DNA of 64,000 nucleotides from Poecilobothrus nobilitatus (taxonomy: Eukaryota > Arthropoda > Insecta > Diptera > Dolichopodidae): positions 212,761,620 to 212,825,619 of the forward strand of contig OX352772.1 of assembly GCA_947095535.1 (NCBI GenBank), read 5' to 3'. The number at the start of each line of letters is the position of its first letter. Position 1 is the first letter of the stretch. This document shows, one piece after another, positions 13,201-24,671 of this stretch. A program made the position numbers and the translations under genes. The notes beneath the pieces are model-generated. The model was given only the letters and a program-made list of their open reading frames with translations. It did no database searches and had not been told where the DNA came from.

Positions 13201-13801
13201 TCGCTTATATATATATTCATTCACCTTGTTATCATTTTTTATTATATTTATATTCATGTCACCAATAATAATTAGATTTTTTATATTTAAGATTTTATTT
13301 TCTAGAGTCTCAAAAAAATCGTAAGCAGGTGGAGCATAGTTCCTATAGATACATGCAATATTAAAATTGTAGTCATTGATGTTTATAACTAGATAACTAC
13401 TTTTTTCAGCATCAATTTGCAGCGTTTTTGTTGAATTTATTGATTTATGTACATATATAAGGCATCTACCAGATCTATCTTCTTCTCTATTTGAGAAATA
13501 TCCGTAGCAATCGGGTAGAAATCTGGATCTACGAAAATGAAAATAAATATTGTATTTCATTTTCGTAGATCCAAATTTGTGTCAGAGCAATTATATGTAT
13601 GATTATTCCTTTTTCATATTCTTGTTGAATTATAATTTTTATTTCATCTAGTTTATTTCTTATGCTTTGGATGTTTAGGTATAATATGTTAATTGAATTA
13701 TTGTTTGGATTCTTCTCAAAAATAAGTTTATTTATTGAATATTCTATATTGATTTCATTAGAGATAAGATTTTGGAAATTGAATTCATTTGTAGTGTTCA
13801 T
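10260..13801 (-). pseudogene. LINE C ORF2 (endonuclease and reverse transcriptase), interrupted and decayed
   Basis: The endonuclease starts near 13801; NILYLNIQSIRNKLDEI and IIALTQIWIYE are the first two blocks and IIGDMNINI the later GDxN block (13280-13250). After the linker and the insertion at 11412-12731, SKKTWD and then SGNGYDDVSAKFLFK mark the RT entry. NQYGF and AIDIKKAFDSVNH (10930-10830) carry motif A, and QYYVDDGIYI (near 10590) carries motif C. Stops and shifts occur at about 11385, 11050, 10895 and 10475. A segment of the RT fingers before KLTEEAEE is lost. Inactive. Confidence 0.8.
11412..12731 (+). mobile_element. DINE/mini-me-like element, type I, with 147-bp internal tandem repeats
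   Basis: The left end holds CTACACCCTATTATAGGG; a core follows with CCTGAGTCGATTTAACGATG and TCCGTCCGTCCGTCC near 11533-11565. Internal units repeat with a period of 147 bp (for example the ATGATGTTCC block at 11762, 11909 and, with a mismatch, 12056). The right end has GGTGAAGGGTATTAAT, then the hairpin TAAGTCG-GTTGCAT-CGACTTA about 15-20 bp from the end. The layout matches non-autonomous Helentron-type (DINE-1/mini-me) elements as I know them; the family itself I do not recognise. It sits in the LINE C linker. Confidence 0.75.
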
Positions 13802-14123
13802 AAAAGTTGATTAATGTTTTGCATATTTACTGGTATAGTGCTTTTATCTTTATATTCATGTGATTTTGTTAATGTCATTGATATTTTGAATTTTAATTAC
13901 CTTTGAATTATCATCTTCACTGGCAAATATACTGGCATCCTTAATCCATACGTATTTCTACACGAATTTTTTTGCTTCAGCTTTTGCTTTTTTAAAAAGT
14001 GTTGATGTTTCTTTCGTCATTAGTTGATAGACATTAATATTTTTTTAAAGTCCTCTGGTAGTTTTAATATTTGCTCGATTTTGATTATTCTTTTGTTTTT
14101 TGCCAGTTCTATTAGCTTGTTTT

Positions 14124-16261
14124 TATACACGTACGACAAGAATCGGATATAATAAAATTACTCCTCCGCTCGTAACACCTCGAAATAAGCGAGCTAGATA
14201 TGCCTATATGGCATATGCCTATAAAGCTATGGATCGGATCAGAATCAAATTCTGAGTCGATTAAGCCATGTCCGTCCGTCAGCACGCTAACTCAAAAACT
14301 AAGAAAGCTAGAATCTTGAAATTTACACAAAATATTCTGGGAGCACTTTGTAGGTTCCCTATTTTTTTTGATTGAATTCCGAGCAAAACTTCGGGTAGCT
14401 CCCGAACAACTAACTTTTAGATCTTCAAAATTCTTTTGAAATAGAGCCATGAAATTTTAACTGCTGATAGATAGAAATATTAATTTTTTGTGAATATAAA
14501 AATTTCTGTAGCCCAACCCGTTAAGGAGCTACAACCCCCCAAAGTTCGAAAAATCTCTGTATTTAAATTGTTATAACACAAGCTCTATAAGGTATAATTT
14601 CAATCTGAAAATTCCAAACAATAGGTGCTATTATGAGTTTTACAAACATGCATATAATAAATATATACTTGTGCTATACGGTGTCTTAATTTATCGTTAT
14701 GCAAAACTGAATTATTGCAAAATCCTTTAACCCTTCTATCTTCTAAACGGTTTAAGTTGGAAACTTGAAATTTTGACAGAAGTTAGATCAGAGACAGAGT
14801 TAGAAATAAGTATGAGTCACTTCAGAAATTTTTTTTGTATCACCCTCCGTTTAGGAGCTGTAAGGAGTCAAAAACTGAAAATTTCTTATTTTTAAACACC
14901 TGTACTGTAACTTGAACACCTGTTAAAATTTTTTTGAAGTAATACATAAAAATTAAAGCTTCAACATTATACTCTTATTTCTGTTAACAACTTTTTTTAA
15001 TAATATAGGGTTACTTTATAATTGACGAAAGTGTTACTTGATTTTTTCAAATTTTCTAACAAATTTCTTTAACGAATTTTTGTATTTTGTTTTACTCGAT
15101 AATTTGAAATTGTTGAGGATATAATGCGTAGTACAAAAAAATGTAAATAAATAAACAACATAACGGTTGCTTGAAGAATTTTTATTTATATGATATTGAT
15201 ATACTTACATACTTATAAATTATCATGTTTATTTACATATTGTATATGTCACTGATGAATGAATGATAAGAGTATAGATGTATATTATATAGTGCGTTTT
15301 TCTTTTTCTCATCAGAGCAGAGTCAGAGCTGTCAAACAAAAAAATTGTGTTTCTTTTTATGCTCAGATTATCCCGATTATCCATTTTGTGTTTCTTTTTT
15401 AACTCGGAGTGTGATCAGAGCGCGATCTGTGAGCTAGTAAAAATTTCTCAGATTTCACAGAGTTCACAGAGTTTTCAATAAATATAACGTCAAATTAAGA
15501 ACAAAATAATAAAAATGTCATCAAATATAATTTCGTGCCTAGATAAACATTTTTTTTTTAAGTTTTTTTTTTAAATTTTATTAAATGAAATTTTACGTAA
15601 AATAACTTGGTTTTATTTTATTTCTTAAATAAATTCCTTTTAAAACTATATTGTTACATTTAAAATAATGAAATAAAATAAAACAAATACTGACGTTAGA
15701 AAATAATTTGGATAAAAATTGACAATTTGTGCTCCGAACGTTTCTTTTTTAACTCAGAGCGGTCAGAGTTCAGATAAAAGTTTGCTCTGAGCATTATTTG
15801 CTCTGAGCGCTCGACATCTGCTCTGAGCATTGATCTGATGAGAAGAAGAAAAACACCCATAGCGCCGTATTTACATACATATATGTATTTTATTGTACTT
15901 ATAAGAAATTATTCTATGAATGGAAATATTTTTAAAGAACTACTACTATTTTACTATTTTGTACTAAGTAAATTTAATATACATTTACCGCTTAGTATTA
16001 AATGGTACTATAGAATATTTGAAAAAGTTTTGGATTGATAATCGTTATGTGGAAGGTTAGGATCTGCTTTTGAAGAATGTATAATATAGTTTGAATATAT
16101 GTTCAACCAATAGTTCTAGAAATTATAAAATCGCCCAAATTATTTTAAAATACTAAAATATTGAAAAAATACTATTGTAAGCAGAGTGACAGGCTGTGAA
16201 CATACTAACGGTTCGTACGGGTATCTAAGAGTTGACAAAGGCAACTGTATTCTTTCTCGTT
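14124..16261 (+). mobile_element. DINE/mini-me-like element, type II (copy B1), carrying a nested MITE
   Basis: It starts near TATACACGTACGA and has the core CTGAGTCGATTAAGCCATG with TCCGTCCGTC at 14253-14280. It ends with TTCGTACGGGTATC, a hairpin AGTTG-ACAAAGG-CAACT (16230-16246) and TCTTTCTCGTTT. The 5' ACGTACGA block and the 3' TCGTACG block are inverted, giving a subterminal inverted repeat. The body lacks any open coding frame. Six more copies or pieces lie at 44293-51066 and 56102-57487. It splits LINE C ORF1. Positions 15293-15858 are a later insertion absent from the other copies. Confidence 0.8.
15293..15858. mobile_element. MITE (about 566 bp) inserted in DINE copy B1
   Basis: Copies of the type II element elsewhere read from ATATAG directly into CGCCGTATT, while here 566 bp intervene, flanked by ATAG on both sides (15289-15292 and 15859-15862). 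The insert has imperfect terminal inverted repeats: left GTTTTTCTTTTTCTCATCAG, right complement GTTTTTCTTCTTCTCATCAG. Both subterminal regions are rich in the motif GCTCTGA or its complement TCAGAGC. There is no coding capacity. A target duplication of 3-4 bp and the short TIR suggest a cut-and-paste DNA element, but I cannot assign the superfamily. Confidence 0.75.
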
Positions 16262-17108
16262 TAAGTTATCATTTTGCATTTTGACTGGAATGTATTATGT
16301 TGCTGATTATTGACTTGATATATTACAACTATTTCTTCTTTAGTCGTATTAATGTTAACTTGTTTTGCAATGCTTATAACAACATCAGTGAGTGAAATTT
16401 CGTTAGTGTCTATTTTTGGTAAATTTGTCATAATCATACTATTTTGGTAATTTATTTGTTGAATGACATTAGTATTTTTTTCAATTTCATTTAGTCTTTT
16501 TATGAGTTTTTTATTTTGTTCCTTGATTTCAAAGAGATCTTTTTTAATTAGTTTATTTTCTTCAGATATTCTTGTTAGTTCAATTTGTAAATTGTCAAAG
16601 CTATCGCTAATGAAATGTTGAGATTTGCGAATCGTATTCAATGCTTTTTTTTGGCTCTCAAATTGTATTTTCATTTGATTAATTGTGTGTTTGAAAGCAT
16701 CTTTTGATTTATATTAGCTTTTCATACCCCTTGTTTTCCTTATATCATTTTCTTCGTCTTCTGAGGAGAATTCATTAGAATCCGTTGTAGTATAACTTGG
16801 ATCTTCATCAATTAAAAGGGGTTTCTTATTAATAGATCCTACATCATTATTGTTTTTTTTCCTTTAGTTTTTTTGATCGCTCCTTTAGACTGTGTAATTT
16901 TTTTTTGGTTAAATTTGGTTATTTTCTTTTTATTAATTCATTAACTTTATTGCTAAGATTATAGCTAGTTATTGTTTAGATTATAGCTAGATAAATTTCA
17001 TCTCGGTTTAAAATATTCAATTTAATTATATTGTTTATTAAAATAAAATTGTATGAAAAAAAATTTAAAATTTAATTTTCGCGAAAAATAAAAATGTTTA
17101 CAAAATGT

Positions 17109-17525
17109 TTACACCTTTTGCGTTTGACGTTTACTTGCAATTTTTTTTAATTGTAACTCACTTGAATACCATTCATTTTTATTATTATTCAAACTGATTT
17201 CTTTAATAAAATGACTAGTAATATTATGTAAATTATTGCTAAAAGTTTTAGCTTTGGTATTGCAATCAATAAAGTATACAGTCATAATATCATTAAAAGT
17301 CACTGTTTCTATTAACCTATATTTTTCATATTTTATTACTTTTGCTTTTTTATTCAATTTACTGATAGTTTCATTAACCTTCACTGAAATTTTCAAAGTT
17401 TCATGATCTGATATTTTATAATTTTTATCTACTTTTACGTTTATTTTATCATAGTCATTAGTAATAACCCAATGAATTGTTCTTGTGTTATTGGTTATTC
17501 TTGTACATTCAGTGACAATCTGTTT
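17109..17525 (-). mobile_element. LINE H fragment: end of endonuclease and linker
   Basis: Minus-strand reading gives NTRTIHWVITNDY, then KISDHETLKISVKV (17430-17380), the SDHxxL block that closes LINE endonucleases, and near 17160 EWYSSELQLKKIASKRQ, the usual start of the linker to RT. It lies just upstream of LINE C on the same strand but repeats a part that LINE C already has, so it comes from another copy. Short and frame-broken. Confidence 0.7.
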
Positions 17526-18280
17526 AAATGAACTCTCCTGAAAAATTTTAGATACCGAGCTTCAATGGACACTGAGTTATTCTCATTTAAAAAGAGAAGT
17601 TGTATGGCAGCTGCCCGAAGTTGTTGCACCAGCATAACTAAATTTTGCAGAAGTTGTTGCCATAAAACTTAATCATCATTTGCAAGATTTCGGACCCCTA
17701 GCTTCATTAAGTTCCAAGAGGTGCAAGAAACCTGAACCGCCTGCTCTACACCAACCAAATTTTACAAAAGTTGTTGGCATGTAACTCGACACCGCTTTAC
17801 TAAATTTCAGATTCCTAGCTTCAATAAACACTGAGTTATTCAAATTTAAACGGAGAAGTTGTATGGCAGCTACCCGAATCCGCTGCACCACCACAACCAA
17901 ATTTCACAGAAGTTGTTGCCATAAAACTTAATCATCACTTGCAATTTCAGAATTTCAGAAACCTAGCTTGAATAGATACTGAGTTATTTGTATATAAAGA
18001 AAGAAGTTGTATGACAGCTACTCGAACCCGCCCACCGAAAATGTTGGATTTAAATAGCAAATCTAACAATTTTGCAAAACTGAGGTAAAAAAATTTCAAT
18101 CTCCTAGCTCCTTTATTTTTTGAGTTATCGTGCGGACGGACGGACGTACATGGCTTAATCGAATAAGAATTCGATTCTAAGCCGATCCATTGACATTATA
18201 TCTAGCTCGACTACTTTAAGGTGTCATAAACCTAATAGTAAATTTATTATACTATTGAACATAGTTCTTACGGGTATAAA
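17526..18280 (-). mobile_element. DINE/mini-me-like element, type III, reverse orientation
   Basis: The core is seen in reverse at 18120-18185: GCGGACGGACGGACGTACAT followed by GGCTTAATCGAATAAG and GCTCGACTACTT. To its left are about three diverged internal units sharing AGAAGTTGTATGGCAGCT, AAGTTGTTGCCATAAAACTT and CTAGCTTCAATA. The end beyond the core reads TTCTTACGGGTATAAAG. The other end, near 17526, has no clear hairpin and may be truncated. The core and gene-free tandem interior place it with types I and II, but its internal unit differs. Confidence 0.65.
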
Positions 18281-18695
18281 GATCAGAAAGAAATATTATG
18301 TATTATATTATATTGTGGACCCTATTTTTTTGTATGAATACATATTATGTACCTACATATATTAAATCAAAAAGGCTCGCCGAACTCATCGTTTATTTTC
18401 GTTTTGTTAAAATATTTCGAAGTAAAAAAGAAAACAAAAAAAAAATCAGACTTGGACTTGAATCTTTCTTTTTAAAAATTGTTATACAAAAATTTTTATG
18501 TGAGTGAACATATTTTCTTCTTAGTATATATTATTATCTTTGTCGAAATATACCAAAATTCAACTTAATTGAATATTCATTTGTGTACCCATATGTACAC
18601 ACAATTTCAGTTCTCTGTAAACCTATTACCTACCTAACCTAATACATTGTACTCGCACACAAACGCATTCATTTTGGTACCCAAAATTACATCAT
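18281..18695. other. AT-rich spacer
   Basis: Nothing recognisable apart from AT-rich sequence; short open frames here have no family resemblance. Confidence 0.55.
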
Positions 18696-20905
18696 AACAA
18701 GTAAATGTAATAGTAAGTCGATGCAACCGACTTATTAATACCCTACACCTGAATAATTCGAATTATATTAAAAATCCATAAGTTTTTTTGGCAGCTGCTT
18801 GAACTTCTTCCCTTTTCTGTCTTATTCAACTCGAATTTCAGGAACGTAAAAGGGGCATCCTCTTGGGATATGCTTGACACCTTTGTAAAAAATTTTAAGT
18901 TTCTATCTTTATTAATTTCGAAGATTGTTAGTCCTTAGGAGGTGTGTGTTAGGTACCTGAATTGCCACTCCAATTCATCGAATCCATCTCAGGAACATAA
19001 AGAAAACATGCCAGAACACCATTGTACTACATTTAAAGGTTCTCTCTTTGTTGATTTTGGAGATAATCTCGTTTGTCTGGGGCTTATTGAGAAGCTTCCA
19101 AAATCCGAACCCATGGATCAAATCCTCTCAAATTTTAGAGACCTAAATCAAACATGAAAGAACACAATTTTGTCAAATTTAAAGGTTATATCATTGTTGT
19201 TTTTGGAGATAATCTCACTTGCTCTGGGGCTCTTTCGGAAGCTTCCAAAATCCAAACCCAAGGACCATATCCTCTTAAATTTCAAAGACATAAATCAAAC
19301 GGGAAGGAACATCATTGTAAAAAATTTAAAGGTTCTATCTTTGTTGGTTTTGGAGGTAATCTCGTTTGCTCTGGGGCTCGTTCGGAAGTTTCCAATATAC
19401 GAATCCATGGTTCAAATTCTTCCAAATGTCAGTTTCCAATTTTATAGAAAAGGAAACATAACAACACACTCTTGTACTAAAAGTAAAGGATTTATCTTTG
19501 TTGGTTGTGCAGATATACTCGTTTGCTCTGGGGCTCGTTCGGAAGCTTCCAAGATCCGAACCCATAAACCAAATCCTCTCAAATTTCAGAGACTCAAATA
19601 AAATATGAAAGAACACCACTCTGTCAAATTTGAAGGTTATATCTCAATTGGATTATCTCTAAATCTCATTTGCTCTGGTGCTCGTTCGGAGGCTTCCAAA
19701 ATCCAAACCCATGGACCAAATCCTCTTAAATTTCAGAGACATAAATCGAACGGAAAGGAACATCATTGAACAAAATTTAAAGGTTCTATCTTTGTTGGTT
19801 TTGGAGATAATCTCGTTTGCTTTCGGGCTTTTGCTTTTGAATCAGGATCACCTCGTGAGTCGATTTAACGATGTCCGTCCGTCCGTCCGTTCTCACGATA
19901 ACTCAAAAACTAGTGAAGCTATCTTGATAAAACTTACATAGGAGGTTACTAATTTCGAAAGGAAGGCTAAGTTCGAATCTGCACAAAATCGGTCAATGGG
20001 TTCGGGCCCTTTCCATACAACTGCAAAAACCGAATACGCATATCTTCGAAATTAATAAAGATAGAAACTTTAAAATTTTCCTGAATCCTTGATATCCCTA
20101 AAATTTGAGGTGAATTGGAGTGGTTGTTCGGGTACCTCCCACACAACTCCCAAAACCGAACAAGCATTTATTCGAAATTAATAAAGATAGAATCTTCAAA
20201 TTTGGTACTAGTGTGGTGTTTCTAGAATCCCTGATTTGTCCAAAATTTGAGATGAATTGGAGGAGTTTTTCAGGTACCGAACCGAACAAGCACATCTTCG
20301 AAATTAATAAAGATAGAAACTGCAAATTTGATACGAGGGTGTTGTTTCCTGAATCCCTGATTTGCCTAAAATGTCAGATGAATTGGAATGCTTGTTCGGG
20401 TATCTCCCACACAACTCCTAAAACCGAACAAGCATATATTCGAAATTAATAAAGATATAATCTTCAAATTTGGTACTAGGGTGTTGTTTCCAGAATCCCT
20501 GATTTGTCAAAAATTTGAGATGAATTGGAGGAGTTGTTCGGGTATCTCCCATAAAACTCCCAAGAGCGAACAAGCATATCTTCGAAATTAATGAATATAA
20601 AAACTTGAAATTTGATATAAGAGTGTTGTACCCTGTTTTGATGATGACTCTAAAATTTGAGATGAATTGGGGTGGTGGTCCGCGTGCCTTCACACACTTC
20701 CCAAGACCTAACAAGCATAGCTCCGAATTTAATAAAGATAGAAACCTGAAATTTTGTACAAAGATTGTACAAAAGCATTTATTTTTTTAGCTTATATTAA
20801 ATACCTAACTAAAATAACTTATGGATTTTTAATTTAATTTGAATTTTGTAGGTGTAGAGTATAAATAAGTCAGTTACATCGACTTACTGTTACATATACT
20901 TATTT
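18696..20905. mobile_element. Head-to-head composite of two type I DINE-like elements (foldback)
   Basis: The left end (18696-18782) and right end (20818-20905) are inverted copies of one terminus: each has the AAGTCG-type hairpin, GTAGGGTATTAAT-like block and a stretch reading ATGGATTTTTAATTTAAT. The left half up to about 19835 is a type I array in reverse (147-bp class units). At about 19840 it joins a forward core, CGTGAGTCGATTTAACGATG plus TCCGTCC repeats, followed by a second array whose units start GAAATTAATAAAGATA at 20048, 20174, 20300, 20442 and 20584. Only one core is present, so the reverse half lost its own 5' end. Confidence 0.75.
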
Positions 20906-21519
20906 TGGGATATGTTTGTCCTATACACAGTGCATCTGTTAAACTAAGAATATGATTGTACGTACATTTGTACCTACTTTTGCGAATAACTTTTTTGTTG
21001 TAGAAAAATGCATTAACATTAGTACAAAAGAGAAAAAACTCAAATATGTAGTTTAATAATGTGAATGATTACTAACCATTAATTAACTGCATGTTAAGAT
21101 ACATACATATTATAGAATTAATAAAAATATGGAAGTTTGAGATTTTTATGTAAAATGAATTGTTTAATATAAAATGAGAAATTCAAATTGTATATCATAT
21201 AAGAGAAAGAAAGTCAACAAATATTCAAAAGCTGCCATACGCACATTTTAATATTTTAATCAAAGATTATGTATTATAAGAATGAGCCACTCCCAGCATG
21301 TAACCAAATTTATTTTTGCTGCTCGAAAAAAGAAAAAAATAAAATATAAATTTTAGTATTTAAAAATTATTGGGTTCGGATTAACAATACAATACAGTAA
21401 CAATACAATACAGTAGATTCGCCGGGCATCATGGTATTGGCCCCTTTCACTAGTTGTTAATATTTGGTTAATATTATTATGTATGTATTATATAAATTAT
21501 TATAATATATATAACCGAA
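20906..21519. other. AT-rich spacer
   Basis: No gene or element end is recognised. A short GC-richer patch, GATTCGCCGGGCATCATGG, lies near 21417. Confidence 0.5.
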
Positions 21520-22773
21520 AATATAGGGTATATTAACTTTTTTATGGAGTTTGTACCCACAAAAAGTAAGCGAGTTAGATATGGACATGTATATATATTC
21601 TGAATCAGGATCATCCCCTGAGTTGATTTAACGATGTCCGTCCGTCTGTACGTCCGTTCGCACGATAACTCAAAAACTACAAAGGTATCTTGATGAAATT
21701 TATATAGTAGGTTATTAATTTCGAAAGGAAAACTAAATTCGAATCTGGATGAAATCGGTCCATAAGTTCGCATTCAGGAAGCTTCCGAACGTGTCCCAGA
21801 GCAAACGAGATTATCTCCAAAACCAACAAAGATAGCACCTTTAAATTTGATACAATGATGTTCTTTGAGTTTTGATTTACTCTCTCAAATTTGAGAGGAT
21901 TAGGTTCATGGGTTCAGACTTTGGAAGCTTTCGAACTAGCCCGAAGCAAACGAGATTATCTCCAAAACCAACAAAAGTATATAACTTTTAAATCTAGTAC
22001 AAAGGTGTTCTTTCATGTTTAATTTATGTCTGTAAAATTTGAGAGGATTTAGTCCATAAGTTATAATTTTTGAAACTTCTGAACGAGCCCCACATCAAAC
22101 GGGATTATATCCAAGACCAACAAAGATAGAATCTTTGAATTTGGTACAGTGGTGTTCTTTCGTGTTTGATTTATGCTTCTAAAATTGGGAGGATTTGGTC
22201 CTTGGGTTCGGATCTTGGAACTTTCCGAACGACCCCCAGAACAGACGAGTATATCTCCATAATCAACAAAGATAGAATCTTTATTTTGAATACAAGGGAG
22301 TTCTGTTATGTTTCCATTTCTGTAAAATTAGAAACTGACATTTGAGAGGATTTGGACCATGGGTTCGTATTTTGGAATCTTCCGAACTAGCACAAGAGCA
22401 AACGAGCATATCTCCAAACCCAACAAAAGTAGAACCTTTAAACTTAGTACAATGGTGTTCTGGCATGTTTTCTTTATGACACTTTATGCCATTTGAGAGG
22501 GTTTCAACCATCTTAGAAGCTGCAGAATAAACCCCAGAGCAAACGAACATATCTCCAAAACCAATAAATATATAATCTTTTATATCTTTTATCTCTTTTA
22601 TATCTTTTATATAAAGATATAAAAGATCCAGAAATTCGAGTTGAATAAGGAAGAAAAGGGAAGCGGTTCAAGCAGCTGCCAAAAACTTTTGGATTTTTAA
22701 TTTAATTGCAATTATTCAGGTGTAGGGTATTAATAAGTCAGTTGCGTCGACTTACTGTTACATTTGCTTGTTT
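21520..22773 (+). mobile_element. DINE/mini-me-like element, type I, forward copy
   Basis: It begins near ATAGGGTATATTAACTTT and has the core CCTGAGTTGATTTAACGATG with TCCGTCCGTC near 21615-21645. It contains several diverged 130-150 bp units marked by CCAACAAAGATAG, GTGTTCTTTC and GAGAGGATTTGG. It ends with GGTGTAGGGTATTAATAAG and the hairpin arm CGACTTA, followed by CTGTTACATTTGCTTG. An expansion of TTTTATATC-like repeats at about 22570-22630 interrupts the last unit. Not coding; the apparent frames follow the repeat units. Confidence 0.75.
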
Positions 22774-23039
22774 TTGTTTTATTTTTATTAAGCAAAACCA
22801 AAACCAGATCGTTATAAAAAAAAATTCTTAAAATAATCTTTATATTTAAAATTATACAAAACAATGACTTAGAACTGACTAACTTAAATCTAAAAAAAGT
22901 TAATTTATTCTTATTATTATTATTGTTATTATTATTTATTCAAATTCAATTTACATATATATGAATCACTCAGATCAAAAAAAAAGTATTAACAAAAAAA
23001 AAATTAATATTATATCTGTACATATGTACATACATATAG
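22774..23039. other. AT-rich spacer with short (ATT)n
   Basis: Contains a short TTATTATTATT tract near 22912-22935 and otherwise unremarkable AT-rich sequence. Confidence 0.55.
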
Positions 23040-24225
23040 CGACAACCAATTTAACGGTTTATTCTAAATTTTTTAATGCTAAAAAGCCTTTCTAAAGTTA
23101 CGTTATCTACTTTGTAGTCGTATATCATAGAAGATCATTTTCGTGAAAAGCTAATAACCTTACATTTCTGTATGTTGAGTTCCAATTTATTTGGCATACA
23201 CCAAGCTTGTAACACTGATAAGCTTGATCATAATTAAACGAAATGTGCGGTATATTGCATAGATATTTCGAAAGATCTGAAATAAATACTTTACAAAGAA
23301 GTGAACCTAAATGGCTTCCATGCAGAACACCGGATCGTAACCTTGAAATTTAACATTTGAGCTCATTCTGAATGATACGAGTTCAGCCACTCAAGAATTG
23401 AACCCGAAATGCCGAAAGTTCATAGTTTGTTTAGCAAAGTGAAGTGATATACACGATCGAAAGCTTTGCTAAAATCAGTGTAAATTGCATCAAGTTGGTA
23501 TCCTTTCTCCATTTGATTCAGGATTTCAGATGTGTAAAACATAGTGTTCGTTGTAGTGGAACGACCTTTTCTGAAACCATGTTGTTGTTCATTGAGTTTT
23601 GCATTTATGATAGGAGTAATTCTAACAACGACTATTTTTTCAAATAATTGCGGTATAGTCGAAAGAATAACTATACCCCGATAGTTTTCCACCGATACTC
23701 TATCCCCTTTTGTAAAGATAGAGGTTAAGTGGGAGGATTTCCACTCTTGTGGGAAAATCCTAATTGTACTCATTGAAAATAAAATGAAGAGGGAAAATTA
23801 GACTATGGGAACAATTATATAAAAAGATTGGAGGAAGTAAGTCCGAACTAGCACCTTTTTTTATATCAAGGCTCAAAATTGCTTCAAGAATTTTAGTTTC
23901 AGATACACGTCTGCAATTAGTAAATTCGACCTATTAGATATAGAGTTAGCCGAAGCTGTAACTGGTGCTGTTGGACGATAAACTTCTTGGAAATGATCAG
24001 AAAAGACGTTACAGATTTCTTTTGGGCAAGAAGAAATCACGTTATCCTTAGAAATCATTGAATTGGGATACCCAAATAATTTTCGTTTTGTTTTAACAAA
24101 ATCAAAAGTTTTTTGGGATTAGGAACAAGCTTGTTGCCAATATCAGTGACATCATATTCATATGCTGCATTGGCTTTTTCTTTAAATTCGATAGAAAGTT
24201 GCTTATACAAATTAACAGATTTGTA
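23040..24225 (-). mobile_element. LINE E, left part: reverse transcriptase
   Basis: Minus-strand reading begins at the provirus edge with YKQLSIEFKEKANAAYEYDV and NPKKLLILLKQ (linker), then IFPQEWKSSHLTSIFTKGDR, NYRGIVILSTIPQLFEKI, QQHGFRKGRSTTTN and IYTDFSKAFDRVYH (23773-23420, RT fingers and motif A). After a frameshift, an RT motif B-like GSHLGSLLCKVFISDLSKYL appears near 23300-23240. The YxDD block is not clearly retained. The partner half lies at 33495-34605; the linker text continues sensibly across the provirus, so both are one LINE. Confidence 0.85.
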
Positions 24226-24229
24226 CTTC

Positions 24230-24671
24230 TGAGAATACTGCTTTTTTGAATAAAACACAAGCTTTAGGTTCCGTTATCAATTTTATTCTGATCATTTAAT
24301 TTTACAATTTTATAACTTTCAAATTCGGAAAAATCACAACAATAAGAAAAATACAAATTTAAATTAAAATATTGAACTTATTAAAAATGTTAACATAAGT
24401 ATTATTTCAAAATTAAACAAACTGATTAAGAAATATTAGTCATTAATTTAATACAATTTTATTTTTAATACAAAATTTATCATTACGCAAAAAATTACAT
24501 TATCAGCATTTATTTCACCTAATTTATTTATGGTGAATTATTGAACTCAAATTAAACAATTTAAAAGAAATAATAATTAGCCTCTCTCAGCACTTACTTA
24601 GTTTAATATAAATTATTGAACTCTAAACAACTGTTTATTATTGTGAAATGAAAGAATATATATATTGTAAC
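24230..24671 (-). repeat. 3' LTR of the provirus, distal part (split by an insertion)
   Basis: Begins AATTAACAGATTTGT next to the TACA duplication and runs to TTGTAAC at 24665-24671. It aligns with the 5' LTR until that point. The missing 51 bp of the LTR is found at 26677-26727, next to env. The LTR was therefore broken by an insertion of about 2 kb. Confidence 0.9.

Larger units (their letters stand above)
10260..16970 (-). mobile_element. LINE C: near full-length LINE split by two DINE-like insertions
   Basis: Removing the insertions at 11412-12731 and 14124-16261 leaves a coherent minus-strand LINE: ORF1 N-terminal part (16970-16262), ORF1 C-terminal part (14123-13850), endonuclease (13801-13177), linker (about 13150-12740 and 11410) and RT (11400-10260). 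Both insertions fall inside coding sequence and the reading sense continues on the far side. This ordering is the best evidence that pieces over 6.7 kb come from one old element. No poly(A) end is evident on the left. Confidence 0.75.
13850..16970 (-). pseudogene. LINE C ORF1, split by a DINE-like element
   Basis: The right part (16970-16262) begins with an acidic, Ser-rich stretch and continues into a 137-aa frame (16674-16261) rich in Lys, Glu, Ile and Leu, clearly coiled coil, ending with NSMIMTNLPK and VVISIAKQVN, the usual RRM-like entry of LINE ORF1. The left part (14123-13850) reads KLIELAKNKRIIKIEQIL, then STLFKKAKAEAKKF, then KDASIFASEDDNSKVIKI, the usual C-terminal domain. Between them lies the element at 14124-16261. 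Frames also contain independent stops. Confidence 0.75.

Noticed and set aside
17676..17900. 74-aa minus-strand frame
   Set aside because: It lies within diverged tandem units of the type III DINE element.
18942..20790. Further repeat-like frames (GARSEASKI and related words)
   Set aside because: Same cause: tandem units inside the DINE composite, with no consistent gene structure.
11650..22700. CRISPR-like direct repeats
   Set aside because: Units are 126-150 bp, contiguous without unique spacers, and lie in a eukaryotic transposon.
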